From assembly GCF_032884065.1 (NCBI RefSeq), contig NC_088871.1, forward strand, positions 15,794,374 to 15,858,373: DNA of 64,000 nucleotides, read 5' to 3'. The position numbers and the translations under genes are program-made. The stretch's first letter is position 1. Each line of letters opens with the position of its first letter. Shown piece after piece: positions 34,722 through 46,050 of the stretch. The notes beneath the pieces were generated by a model. The model saw only the letters and a program-made list of their open reading frames with translations, was not told the origin of the DNA and did no database searches. Source of the DNA: Artemia franciscana (lineage: Eukaryota > Arthropoda > Branchiopoda > Anostraca > Artemiidae).

Positions 34722-35420
34722 ACAACTGAAAGTAATGAGCAACATTAAAACTCGTAAAGAACAATAATGTTACTTATATGCGGGGGGAGGGGTTGCCCCG
34801 TTCTCAATGTCTGGCTCTTTACGCTAAAGTTTGACTTTTTGTTTCAAGAATGACAGCTGAAATACCAGGGCTACTTAATTAGAATAATAAGCCGTGTTAA
34901 AAGTTCTAAGAAAATTTTGCTTAAAAAGCAAGGTATTGCGGAGGGGGCAGCCCCTCTCATATACGTAATAATTTCTGTTTATTTTAACTTTTCATGTCAC
35001 TCCTTACTTTGAGTTGATTTTTTTATTTATTTATTTAATGTCTGATAATTTTTTCAAATAAAGACAGAAACTACATATCCCCCCAAATGGAAAACTCTCT
35101 TATCCCACGAAAAATTTCTCCAAGGAAAAATCCTCCGACGTAACACACGTGAAAATGTGTGCATACTTCCCAATAACCAACACTATATGTGAGCCATGGA
35201 CAAAGCTCATAGCTTGTAGCCCTTGCCCTGGGGACGGTGGGGGTCAAATCATCCTCAAAGACATAGTTGTCAGATCTTTCGACTATGCTGAACAAAATGT
35301 TTACTTTGGACAACTCCTGGGAAAAAGTGGGGGCGGGAGGGGAGGGGGGGCTAACTGCCCTCTAATGTTTTAGTCACTTAGAAATAACTCTACAACTTTC
35401 GCTTTTCGGTCAAATGAATA
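34722..35420 (+). repeat. Foldback hairpin plus partial long module
   Basis: The hairpin (34722-35030) has arms around GGGTTGCCCCGTTCTCAATG and its complement, with divergence. It is followed by a forward piece of the long module (35040-35420) with a CATAGTTGTCAGATCTTTCG stretch. The hairpin starts 15 bp after the duplicated ubinuclein 3' end. Confidence 0.72.
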
Positions 35421-35437
35421 ATATGCTAAATCTGATT

Positions 35438-35554
<117 letters not shown>

Positions 35555-37260
35555 TCTATATATATAAAAATAAGTTGTCTGTCTGTCTGTGGATGGATGG
35601 ATCAGGTGACGTCACCTGAAAAAACTGGATCAGGTGACGTCAAAACTGAAAAAACTAAAAAAAGGCAAAAACTACAAAAAAAACTAAAAACTAATAAAAA
35701 AAATAAAAAAGCTAAAAAACTAAAAAAACTAAAAAAAGGCAAAAACTACAAAAAAAACTAAAAACTAATAAAAAAGCTAAAAAACTAAAAAAACTAAAAA
35801 AAGGCAAAAACTACAAAAAAAACTAAAAACTAATAAAAAAAATAAAAAAGCTAAAAAACTAAAAAAACTAAAAAAACTAAAAAAAGGTAAAAAACTAAAA
35901 AAACTAAAAACTAAAAAAAACTAAAAAAAGGAAAAAACTGAAAAATAAGCTAAAATAAAGGTAAAAACCAATAAAAAACTAAAAAAAAAACTGAAAAAAC
36001 TAAAAAAAGGCAAAAACTACAAAAAAAACTAAAAACTAATAAAAAAAGTAAAAAAGCTAAAAAACTAAAAAAACTAAAAAAACTAAAAAAAGGTAAAAAA
36101 CTAAAAAAAATAAAAAATAAAAAAAAAACTAAAAAAAAGGAAAAAACTGAAAAATAAGCTAAAATAAAGGTAAAAACCAATAAAAAACTAAAAAGAAAAA
36201 AGGAAAAAACTAAAAAAAATTTTCATCTAAAAAACTAAAAAAAACTAAAAAAGGTAAAAACTAAAAGAACTAAAAAAGAAAAAAATAAATGACGAAACTC
36301 AAAGAGAAAGCGACCAGGACAAAAGGAATGTTCGATTAGCAATCAACAAAGCACTGGGACACAGGGAGTATAAATGACGACCAGGACATAAGTAAAAAAA
36401 AAAAACTATCTATATATATAAAAATAAGTTGTCTGTGGATCTGTGGATCGTGGATCAGGTGACGTCACCTGAAAAAACTGGATCAGGTGACGTCAAAACT
36501 GAAAAAACTAAAAAAAGGCAAAAACTACAAAAAAAAACTAAAAACTAATAAAAAAAATAAAAAAGCTAAAAAACTAAAAAAACTAAAAAAAGGCAAAAAC
36601 TACAAAAAAAACTAAAAACTAATAAAAAAGCTAAAAAACTAAAAAAACTAAAAAAAAGGCAAAAACTACAAAAAAACTAAAAACTAATAAAAAAAATAAA
36701 AAAGCTAAAAAACTTAAAAAAACTAAAAAAACTAAAAAAAGGTAAAAAACTAAAAAAACTAAAAACTAAAAAAAACTAAAAAAAAGGAAAAAACTGAAAA
36801 ATAAGCTAAAATAAAGGTAAAAACCAATAAAAAACTAAAAAAAAACTGAAAAAACTAAAAAAAGGCAAAAACTACAAAAAAACTAAAAACTAATAAAAAA
36901 AGTAAAAAAGCTAAAAAACTAAAAAAACTAAAAAAACTAAAAAAAACTAAAAAAGGTAAAAAACTAAAAAAAATAAAAAATAAAAAAAAAATAAAAAAAA
37001 AGGAAAAAACTGAAAAATAAGCTAACATAAAGGTAAAAACCAATAAAAAACTAAAAAGAAAAAAAGGAAAAAACTAAAAAAAATTTTCATCTAAAAAACT
37101 AAAAAAAACTAAAAAAGGTAAAAACTAAAAGAACTAAAAAAGAAAAAAATAAATGACGACACTCAAAGAGAAAGCGACCAGGACAAAAGGAATGTTCGAT
37201 TAGCAATCAACAAAGCACCGGGACACAGGGAGTATAAATGACGACCAGGACATAAGTAAA
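35555..37260 (+). repeat. Tandem duplication of the Helitron 5' region (about 854 bp each)
   Basis: A second full 5' terminus (TCTATATATATAAAAATAAG) begins at 36409. Both units run through GGATCAGGTGACGTCA, the AAAAAACTAAAAA blocks, ATTTTCATCTAAAA and end in GACGACCAGGACATAAGTAA. Unit 1 is 35555-36408 and unit 2 is 36409 to about 37260. Lysine-rich or phenylalanine-rich open frames in this interval follow from the A/T-rich repeats and are not genes. Confidence 0.85.
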
Positions 37261-37300
37261 AAAAAAAATTAACAAAACTAAAAAGAAGGTAAAAACTACA

Positions 37301-37835
37301 AAAAAACTAAAAAGAAAAAAAAACTAAAAACTAATAAAAAAAATAAAAAATCTAAAAATCTAAATAAACTAAAAAAGAAAAAAAAAGGAAAAAAATAAAG
37401 GAGAAAAACAAAACTAAAAAACGAATGTATATACAGACCGGTACACCGGGATACAAATGACGACCGGGACACAGGGAATATAAATGACGACCGGGACACA
37501 GGGACACAACTACAACGGGGACACCGGGGGAAACAGGGGGATATAAATAACGACCGGGACAAAAAAACTAAAAAGAAAAAAAAACTAATAAAAAAACTAA
37601 AAAATCTAAAAATCTAAATAAGCTAAAAAAGAAAAAAAAGGAAAAAAATAAAGGAGAAAAACAAAACTAAAAAACGAATGTATATACAGACCGGGACACC
37701 GGGATACAAATGACGACCGGGACACAGGGAATATAAATGACGACCGGGACACAGGGACACAACTACAACGGGGACACCGGGGGAAACAGGGGGATGTAAA
37801 TGACGACCGGGACACTGGGACAGGGAATGGTCGAT
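37301..37835 (+). repeat. Tandem duplication, unit about 260 bp, with GGGACAC minisatellite
   Basis: Two near-identical units each hold an A-rich part, ACGAATGTATATACAGACCG, then GACGACCGGGACACAGGGA twice, ACAACTACAACGGGGACACC and GGGGGAAACAGGGGGAT. The first ends at about 37565 and the second at about 37825. Confidence 0.8.
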
Positions 37836-38027
37836 TAGCAATCACCATCAACAAAGCTCAAGGGCAATCATTAGAATCATGAGGTATAGATCTGAATACA
37901 GATTGTTTTCCCATGGACCATTATATGTTGCATGTTCAAGAGTCGGTAAACCTGACAATCTATTTATATGCAAAGACAATGGGACAGCAAAGAATGTTGT
38001 ATATTCGCAAGTTTTACGTAGTTAAAA

Positions 38028-38030
<3 letters not shown>
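37823..38030 (+). pseudogene. Helitron helicase C-terminal remnant
   Basis: ITINKAQGQSLES (motif VI region, 37845-37882) is followed by a stop. Next comes GIDLNTDCFPMDHYMLHVQE-like sequence and a second-frame DNLFICKDNGTAK-like piece. This corresponds closely to 21540-21840 of the other Helitron on the opposite strand. Confidence 0.85.
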
Positions 38031-38031
<1 letters not shown>

Positions 38032-38113
<82 letters not shown>

Positions 38114-38117
38114 ATCT
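38032..38117. repeat. TA microsatellite within the Helitron
   Basis: About 80 bases of TA run into TCTATCTATATTCACAGG. It separates the helicase remnant from the GC-rich 3' end. Confidence 0.9.
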
Positions 38118-38194
38118 ATATTCACAGGTGGGACATAGGGACACAACTACAATGGCGCGTAACTATTATGGCGCGTAACGACTTACGCGCGCGG

Positions 38195-38545
<351 letters not shown>

Positions 38546-39385
38546 ATCCTGTCCAAACAACCAATGAAAGTAAGACCACTTTTCAGGATTTATATTAGCT
38601 GAAGCTTCAAAGGACCATAGTGGCTATACGACAAGCAAGACTGTCACTAAATTATTAAAGAAATATAGTTCCCAATATAGTGCTATCGGACGATGCAAAA
38701 AAAAATTGTTTCAAAGGTACAAAAGACATAATGCAATTTCTCAAAACATAAAATTAGTGACTTTTCCATCCAGGGGCAAATTTTCCATCCAGGGGCAAAT
38801 GGGAAATAGACGCAAATGGTTTTCAAATATCTTAGAAATATATACTAAAAACAAGAGGAAGGACTAGAACGACTATTTGCCACTTTTATTTAATTTAACA
38901 AGCACGGGATTTTTGGAGACTCTACAAGAAACCACATTTTATATAATGTTGGGCCATGATTTCAAAATACTGCACGGTGAAATAATTAACTCGATACAAC
39001 TTTATAATGATTAATGCGGTTACAAGGAAGAATTTATCAATAGGATGAGGCATAAAATCGTAAAATGAGAACTAGAAAAAAGACTAAAGCGTAAAGTTGA
39101 GCATAAATCAAGCATGAAGGGTGATATACTTACATTGCTCTAAACAAAATGGGGCAAGTGCCTTTAAAGAAGAGCATAGAAATCGACATTTGCAAATGCT
39201 ACCAAATAAATACTCCTATTAAATTCAATCCATAGACAAATATCTCAATCAATATTATCGTGGTTATAATAGTAACTGTAACCTAGTAAAGAGTGAATCA
39301 GTGCCCATAGTAGCAAAATAATTGGTACTTGACACAGTTTACCATGTAGCTCAGTTTTAGGGTCCTGTTTGATAGACAATGTGAT
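38546..39385. other. No recognised gene
   Basis: AT-rich. A 20-bp direct duplication (TTTTCCATCCAGGGGCAAA) lies at about 38763 and 38782. No exon is supported. Confidence 0.4.
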
Positions 39386-39389
39386 TCCA

Positions 39390-39690
39390 TCCCGCTTTCT
39401 AGGGTCACAATGAGAGAAAGGGTGCTATGGCTAGGACACGTTCTGCGGATGAAGGATGACAGATTGTTCTTGTCAGCCAACCGTCCAGGGTCAAATGAAA
39501 AAGAAGGTCGTCCCGAATGGGGTGGAAGGACGTCGTAACGAAAGATTTAAAGGAAATGGGAGCTTTTTGGAAGGGTGTAACGAGCGAGGTTTTGAATAGA
39601 TTGTTATGGAGGAGGTGTGTGCGTAGATGTGTAGGCCTCTGGTGTCTTAGCACTTCTGTCAGTTTTTAGTAGCAGTAGCAGTTTGACTGA
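39390..39690 (+). pseudogene. 3' end fragment of the RTE/CFDP2-like LINE
   Basis: It follows copy B from about 14950 to 15245: ERVLWLGHVLRMKDD in one frame, AACCGTCCAGGG, GGTCGTCCCGAATGGGG, AAAGATTTAAAGGAAATGGG and GATTGTTATGGAGGAGG. It ends in the same GTCAGTTTTTAGTAG with a (CAGTAG)n tail. It is 5'-truncated at the thumb, a typical dead-on-arrival insertion. Confidence 0.85.
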
Positions 39691-39699
39691 TTGGATGGA

Positions 39700-41760
39700 A
39701 ATAACGGGTTTTGATTTAGGTCTTTATCTCCCGCATCATTCAATTCAAAACCCTTACCAGTTCTGAAATTAGCAGATATGCCCTCTTGACAACTAGAATA
39801 CATTACCTATTATTTCATTTTTTCTTCGGTTCAAAATTACCCTTGGCATTTCCTGAAAGTTCCAACTTGATATCCTTAGCTACTCCTATGATAATACGGA
39901 TGTACTCTTATGGAAACCTTCTAGATTCATCTTAGCAGTTCCTAGGATAATGTAGATTTTTATTTTGACAAGCTAGATGTAAATAACGTCTGTTGATTAA
40001 GTTCAGTATTTCCCTCAGCATTCCCGGAAAGATTTAACTTAATATCCTTGGCCCTTCCTGATATTTTGCTGATAACCCTTTGACAACCGACAAGGTCATA
40101 GCACCTTTGTTTTACCTTAGCATTCCTCTCAGCTTTCCCTTAAAGTTTCAATTTAATAACCTACCCCGTTTTTTTGGAAGTTTCAAATACTACGTATTTA
40201 CTCCTGGATGCACATAGCATGTTTTGTTTTAAATAAAGATCGCCCTCAAAATTCCCTGAAAGTTTTCAGTTGATGCTCTTAGCTATTTTGTAGATAATAC
40301 AAGTTGCATTCTTTGAATAATCTGAATTTAAATAGTGTCTTTTGAATTTGTTTTCCACAAAATGTTATGAAAGGTTCAACTAAAAACCTTTAACCGCTCC
40401 TGAGATACTTTAGATAAGCTTTTTTCGACAGACTGGAAACATATGGTGTCTTTTAGTTTAGTTCAACATCCTTTAAAATTTTAACTCAATACCCTTAGAG
40501 CTCTTGAGACATAGCAGATTAGCTCTTTTGACAGCCTGTAAGATGGACATAGCGTCTTTGGTTCAACATCCTCCTCTCCATTCCTGATAGTTTCAACCTT
40601 TCACCTTAGCTGTTTCTGACATATCAGAGATACACTCTTTTGATTACGGTGCCTGGATACACATAGGTATTTTGATTTCTTTCAACATCCCTCAACATTC
40701 CCTTAGAGTTTAAACTTAACGCAATTGGTTATTCCTAGGAAACTATAAACGCGTCTGTTTGACAACCCCAATACAACACAAGTGTCTTTTGATTTAAGTC
40801 AATATCCCCCTCAACATTTCCTGAATGTTTCAACTTAAACCCACTTAAGCCGTTCTTGAGAAAGTTAATATACGTTCTTTGGCAACCTAGACTGTCAGGG
40901 TACCTTTTGATATAATCCCATCAGCATTCCCTGAAAGTTTTGGCTTGACACCTTACCAGTTCTTGACATATCACAGATATGCTCGTTACCCTACCTGGAT
41001 GCACATAGATTCTTCCAATTTAGTTCAACATCTACCTCAAAATTCCATAAGCCTTTCAACTTATTACCGATAGCCATGCCTAATATATTACAGGTACGTG
41101 TTGACACCCTACTAGGTGCAAGTAGTGCCTTTTGATTTGTTTCAATTTCCCTGTCTACATTTTATGACAGTTTCGACTTCGTTTATTAGCCATTATTTTT
41201 GATTTCATATATATACCTAGATACACATAGTGCCTTTTAGTTTAGTTCAATATGCCCTAACACTATCTAAGGTTTCAATTAAATACCCTTAGCCGTTTCT
41301 CAGATCTTGCAGACAAACCCTTTTTACAACCGGGATACATTATGACTGTCCAAGAGCGTCTTTTGATTTGATTCAACATCCTCTTTAACATTTTTTGACG
41401 GGTTCAGCTACATACCTTGACCGTTCTTGAGATATTGCAAATCCCTTTTAACTGCATGGAAGTGTACATAGTGCCTTTTGGTTTAGAAACAAATTTTCTC
41501 AATATTGCTTAAAAGTTCCACATTATTACCTTTAGAACTTCCTGAAATATCGCGGATTTTCTTTTTCGACAACCTAGATGTAAATAGTGACTGTTGATTC
41601 AGTTCAATATTTCCCTTAATATTCCTTGAAAGTTTCAACCTGATCATATTAGCAGTTGCTCAGACATTCTAGATACGCCCTTTTGACAACCAAATGCACA
41701 CATTTTTTAGTTCAACTCTCCAATTAAAATTTTCTGCCAGTTTCATAACCTTTGGAGATT
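39700..41760. repeat. Decayed tandem array, unit about 120-140 bp, about 16 units
   Basis: Each unit keeps TTGATTTAGTTCAACATC, CCCTCAACATTCCCTGAAAG, TTTCAACTTAATACCC, TTAGCCGTTCCTGAGATAT, and CTTTTGACAACCTGGATGCA followed by CATAGTG. Units recur near 39840, 39990, 40120, 40240, 40370, 40470, 40570, 40680, 40800, 40910, 41030, 41150, 41250, 41370, 41500 and 41600. No open frame spans units. This is an old satellite-like array, not a gene. Confidence 0.82.
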
Positions 41761-42055
41761 TGCGCGTTAGCACTATTACTGTTTATAGTAAATTTTGTTC
41801 GGTTTAAGTTTTACTTGATTTTTTTTTTGTTATTTCGGTTGGCGTTGTGTTTGTTCAGAGATAGCGATTTGGCCTCGGTGTATGGTTTTGTGTGACTTTA
41901 TTTTTTTGTGACTTTATGAGTTGTTGCTGGTCATCTTTTGTGAAATGTAGTTTACTTTTCTTTGGAATTTTATTTTACACATAAGTTCTTTTTAACTAAA
42001 TTCTCTTCACTTTTTATTAAATAATGACGAAGACCACACTGCCTTTCCATAATAC

Positions 42056-42612
42056 AACTACAGAAGAGAGAATAATGAGGACTTTTAAACCCAAAACGCA
42101 CCCAAAAACGTAAGCTCCGGTCCCTTTATTTTAGGTTCGCGAAGTTCCTGCTGCGATGCCCCTTGTGGACGAGAAATACTTATACGATTGATAAACAAAG
42201 GATTGCAGACCCCAGTATCGCGGTATACCGGTTGATTTCTAATTTCCAGGCAAAATGGAACCACCCCTGGCTTAAACATTTCTACAGTTCTTAATTATGT
42301 ATTTTTCTATGTTGTGTTTTAAATTTCTCTCCGTTTTTCTTCTCTTTTTTTTATTTTTATTTATTTTTTTTCATTGTACTCCGTTTTGTTCCATGTGAAA
42401 AATACGGGTAATAAATATTTTACTTACTTACTTACTTTTTTCCCAAGACAGTAAACCAACAAAACCTATTTGAACATTCCGGCCCTATATCTAAGGGCCG
42501 TCTTCAGCAAAGAAGACGGCCCTTAGATATAGGGCCGAAATATTCAAATAGGTTTTGTTGGTTCACTGTCTTGGGAAAAAAAATCCTCATTATTCTCTCT
42601 TCTGTAGTTGCA
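42056..42612. repeat. Foldback palindrome, left arm broken by an insertion
   Basis: The right arm (42512-42612) and left arm (42056-42083 plus 42435-42505) are near-perfect complements around a 6-base loop (42506-42511). Core arms are GGCCCTATATCTAAGGGCCG with TCTTC. Outer arms are ACAGAAGAGAGAATAATGAG and complement. In the left arm, about 350 bp is inserted between the outer and inner parts. The right arm shows the unbroken order. Confidence 0.88.
42084..42434 (+). mobile_element. Insertion with (TTAC)n tail inside the palindrome, LINE/SINE-like
   Basis: The inserted segment contains GGTTCGCGAAGTTCCTGCTG and GGTATACCGGTTGATTTC. It ends with a T/A-rich stretch, GGGTAATAAATATTTTACTTAC and further TTAC units. 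A short tandem tail at one end and precise placement in a known pre-insertion sequence mark it as a retroposed 3' end. No coding frame is evident. Confidence 0.65.
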
Positions 42613-42689
42613 CTTTTTATTAGCATTTTGGTGATGTTTCTCTATGTTTGAAGCTAACGAAAAATGTTCTGTACAACTCAGCTCTTTCC

Positions 42690-42940
42690 TTTGAATCCTA
42701 CCTTTCTAATACTTTCTTTTTCATTTTTAATGAGACGGATTAATAAACATTCAACAAGGGTTCGCCTATCAGCACAACCGTATGCTGCCAAACTTAAATA
42801 CAAGTGGCCAGGTACTTCTGAATTACTAATTTAAGAGTGAAAATTTGATCAACACATCCTCTCCTCTTTCTAAAAACACACTGTTCCTCTCTTAAAACCT
42901 TATCTAAAGCATCTACAAGTCCAAGAATCCTGGTTGCAGC
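42690..42940 (-). pseudogene. RTE/CFDP2-like LINE, RT fingers fragment
   Basis: On the minus strand from about 42935: DALDKVLREEQCVFRKRRG, CVDQIFTLKLVIQK, then after a frameshift YGCADRRTLVE. This matches copy B residues around RDEQCGFREGRGCVDQFFTL and ADRRALEKVL. Short, with at least one stop. Confidence 0.8.
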
Positions 42941-43506
42941 GGTAGTTGCAGCCTACTAAAGGACAAATTACGACCCATAGTAACCAAAAAGTAAAAAAAC
43001 GCGTTATGCAAAAACTGGCTAGCGAAAAAAATGTCTGTTCCTAGCTGATTCAGCCATGGTATCTGTTATCTCGATTAGTATTAATAGTAAAATGCTACTT
43101 TAAAAACAAATTGCTGTTAAACAAATTTTTGTAGTCTTAAAGGGAAATGTCATTTCGAAAACAAACATTGTTGAGATTGGGAAATATGGAATAATGAATT
43201 GGGTGTCAAAGAAGCTACCAAAGGATCACGAAAGCAAATTTTTCGAACATATGCATTGTTTTTGTTTATATAGTGTAATTTAATTATAATTTAATTTTGA
43301 ATTGACTACGCCTATTTGAGCTAAAGATTTTATTTGGAAAAGGACTAACGACCTTTTCTTGAAAGCCTGATACTTATACTTTTGACCCTGTTGGATCATG
43401 AAAGCTCTTTTCCACAAAAATAAACTGAACTAAAATTGTTTTTCGTAAGCATTAGCGGAAATCTTTTTTTTCAATCAGCTAAAACTTGCAAAACTTTTCT
43501 TCAGCC

Positions 43507-43550
43507 CAGTTACTTGAGGCATTAAAGGAATTAAAAGACATTGAAAGTAA
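43507..43550 (+). other. Candidate plus-strand exon (splice signals only)
   Basis: A strong acceptor (caaaacttttcttcag) ends at 43506. The following sequence reads QLLEALKELKDIE in one frame and meets AAA|GTAAGA at about 43547. A second strong acceptor (cctttcctttcag, about 44086-44098) lies downstream and is followed after about 42 bases by TGA in one frame. These could be the last exons of an unrecognised plus-strand gene. The peptide is too short to place, and reading phase between the two could not be made consistent with confidence. Confidence 0.3.
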
Positions 43551-43810
43551 GAGTCCAGCTACTTTTATTGCAGAGAATGAAAAAATAATAACAAGCAGAG
43601 GATTATTCGCAATATGGAAAAAGCAGGGGAAGCAGAAAGACAAAAAGAAGAACTTACTTTGCTGACTTGATCATAATGAGAATCCTATTCATAAAATCTG
43701 ATCTCATCTTAATCTGAAGTTCAAATGTTTCCTTTATTTTTACTTTGACTCTTATTTAAACCAAAACAAATTTTAGAGATATTTGTATGGTTTTGCTCTT
43801 TTCAATCACT

Positions 43811-43882
43811 AGGTTCTCTGGGTAGCGTAATCGAATTGTAAACCAGTGGGTCACAAGTCCCTGCCTCGCCAATAAAAAAAAA
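43811..43882 (+). repeat. tRNA-derived SINE head with A tail
   Basis: TCTCTGGGTAGCGTAATCG resembles an A box and GGTCACAAGTCCCTG a B box. The anticodon-loop position reads TTGTAAA (TGT, Thr-like). The sequence ends GCCTCGCCAATAAAAAAAAA. The stems are imperfect and the A tail directly follows, so this is a SINE relic and not a functional tRNA. Confidence 0.6.
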
Positions 43883-44629
43883 ATAGCCAATACATTTGAA
43901 ATTAAACTTACGAATGAAACATCACCAGTGCTACCTAGCATCTAAAGATGTATTTCTCTTTTTTTCATTTCTTCTAGGTAGCAGTGATGAAATGAATTCT
44001 TTTCACTTCTATGTGTGCACTTGGTAGCTTAGTATCTCTACTACTTATCTTATAAGAAAATCTTGGCGTACTGACATCTATTGTCCTTTCCTTTCAGCAA
44101 GACAATGAAGCCAGTGAAAACCTAACAATCGTATGCAAATGAAGACAAGCAAGTTGAAGTTTAATAACAAGGCAAAACTGAAATAAGACTAATTAAATCC
44201 AGGCATGTGCGCAGAAGCCGCTTTGGGTTCAAGAGGTTTGAAGAATTTTTAGGAGTTGCCATTAGTTGTATCTACCACAAAGTTTACCCGTTAATTTATA
44301 CCTTTTCTGAAGTCATGAGCCTTCTTGAAGCGTAATCTTTTACACGTGCCCGACAGAATAAAAAAAGTTAAACAAAATTGAACAGGAGATTATTATGACT
44401 GTAGCTTTATTTGTGGAATATATAAACAGCTGACACAACCAACTAGCTCTTATCTGTCATCTATCATTCCTAAAGCGTAATGAGCTGTCAAAATCATTCC
44501 TAAAGCGTAATGAGTTACACAGATAAAACAGTTTTTTCGCACCTCATGACAAAAGGCGCATACGTTCTCGGAAAATTATTTCAATTTGTGAGAAACGTGG
44601 TTTTTCAAAGACAATAACTTTTATTGCTA

Positions 44630-44770
44630 AGACGTTAAACGTTGTTTATTTGGTTTGGGACGGGAGCCGTCGGCAGTGTGACTACGTAAGCTCAGCCAGA
44701 GTTGAACCACTTCTAAATGGGTACCTGAAAAAATCTGGGGTAAACACGGGAAGGGATACCCCATATTCAT
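44630..44770 (+). repeat. SINE body copy
   Basis: ATTTGGTTTGGGACGGGAG, AGCTCAGCCAGAGTTG, ATGGGTACCTGAAAAAATCT and GGGGTAAAC match, in order, the minus-strand SINE at 45745-46050. No tRNA-like head is visible upstream, so this copy is probably 5'-truncated. Confidence 0.65.
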
Positions 44771-45744
44771 AAATAAGAAAAATATCCTTAAAAGGCTCAG
44801 AAATCAAATTTGCCATCAGCCAAGAAAAGCTCACACATCTGCTCTTAGTCCAAATTGGTTCCCTTTTCTCAGCTCAGAACTTTGCCTGACTTTCGATTAC
44901 AGTGTCTATAAGTTTCATTAAAATACATGAACATAAAACAAATGTCTGGGTTAGTTCTTCATAAAATAATGATGAAAAACATTTTTCGCCTGAGAAAAAC
45001 CAAAAATTGAAAACAGCTCAGATCTCTTCAAACAATTTCACCTCGAAATGTTTCTAAGTGGCACAAATCTCAACAAAACATTCACAAACTGAAGGCAAGA
45101 ATATTTCCCGAAAACCTAAAAAAAAAAATGTGAAAGCTATATAAATAAGGTTTTCTAAAGAGGATTTAAGAAGTTTTCTACAGTCCCTCCCCAAAAAGTG
45201 AACAAAATCAGTATTAATAGCAAACTGATTATATGAATCCACGCCATTTTCCAAGTCAAAATAATTAAATTTGAGAGATTAATCTTAAATCTGAAGCTAT
45301 ACTTAAAGATGATTTTGATAAAATTCCCCTAAGGGTATGATAAACACTACCCTTCATTGGGATCTCCAATGAGCTAGTTCATTGAGCCAACTTATTGTTG
45401 GGATGGGCCAAAGATACCATGGCTCATGAATTATTAGAAACCACCAGCTAGCAAAAGTGAACCATTACCCAAGGAACATAAGAATTTTTTGAAGTCCAGA
45501 ATTTCCAACTCACACCCTCAGAATATTCAATGACGCATGTCTTTTATATTACATACATTTTTTTTTAATACTCCTTGTAAACAAGATATTTCGTAATGCA
45601 GGGTCAGCATTACAATAATAATTTTTTATCCCCTCACACGTAAATCATCAATAAGGCAAAAAGAACAATATCCAGATATACCAACCAATAATGGAGAATC
45701 AAATTTGTTCATTTCAAAGAGTATAGGGAACCGGCAAAAGTGAA

Positions 45745-46050
45745 GGTAAAGAATACGATATTTGTCTTAACAGTCGCCACTGACGGTGCTGATATCCGTT
45801 TCATGGCCCTTCAAGCTGGTAGTGCAATTGGGATTGGGGACCAGCGATTCAGTGCTTTCGCAAAGTCTTTCTGTTTAACTTCCCCAGATTTCTCCAGGTA
45901 CCCATATAAAACTGAGTCGGCTCTGGCTGAGCCCTTCAGTTACGCCTCTGACCCCCGTTCTAAACCAAATTGCCAATGACCACAGGACTTGAATCCTGGT
46001 CCTTACAGATAAAGGATTATAAGTCTAGTGTTATAACCACTCAGATAGGT
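45745..46050 (-). repeat. tRNA-derived SINE, head and body
   Basis: On the minus strand from 46050: CCTATCTGAGTGGTTATAAC (A-box region), an anticodon-loop position CTTATAA (TAT, Ile-like), then CAGGATTCAAGTCCTG (B box; first few bases form the T stem). The body continues ATTTGGTTTAGAACGGGGG, GGCTCAGCCAGAGC, ATGGGTACCTGGAGAAATCT and GGGGAAGTTAAAC. It then runs through CCCAATTGCACTACCAGCTT. RNA polymerase III boxes and shared body with 44630-44770 support a SINE family. Confidence 0.72.

Noticed and set aside
35640-37560. Long lysine-rich (plus) or phenylalanine/leucine-rich (minus) open frames
   Set aside because: They arise from AAAAACTAAAAA-type Helitron leader repeats. No start context, domain or conservation pattern is present.
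43811-43882. A functional tRNA-Thr
   Set aside because: The stems are imperfect and an A tail follows directly, as in a SINE head.
45965-46050. A functional tRNA-Ile on the minus strand
   Set aside because: The A and B boxes are tRNA-like, but the acceptor stem does not pair and the sequence continues into a SINE body shared with 44630-44770.
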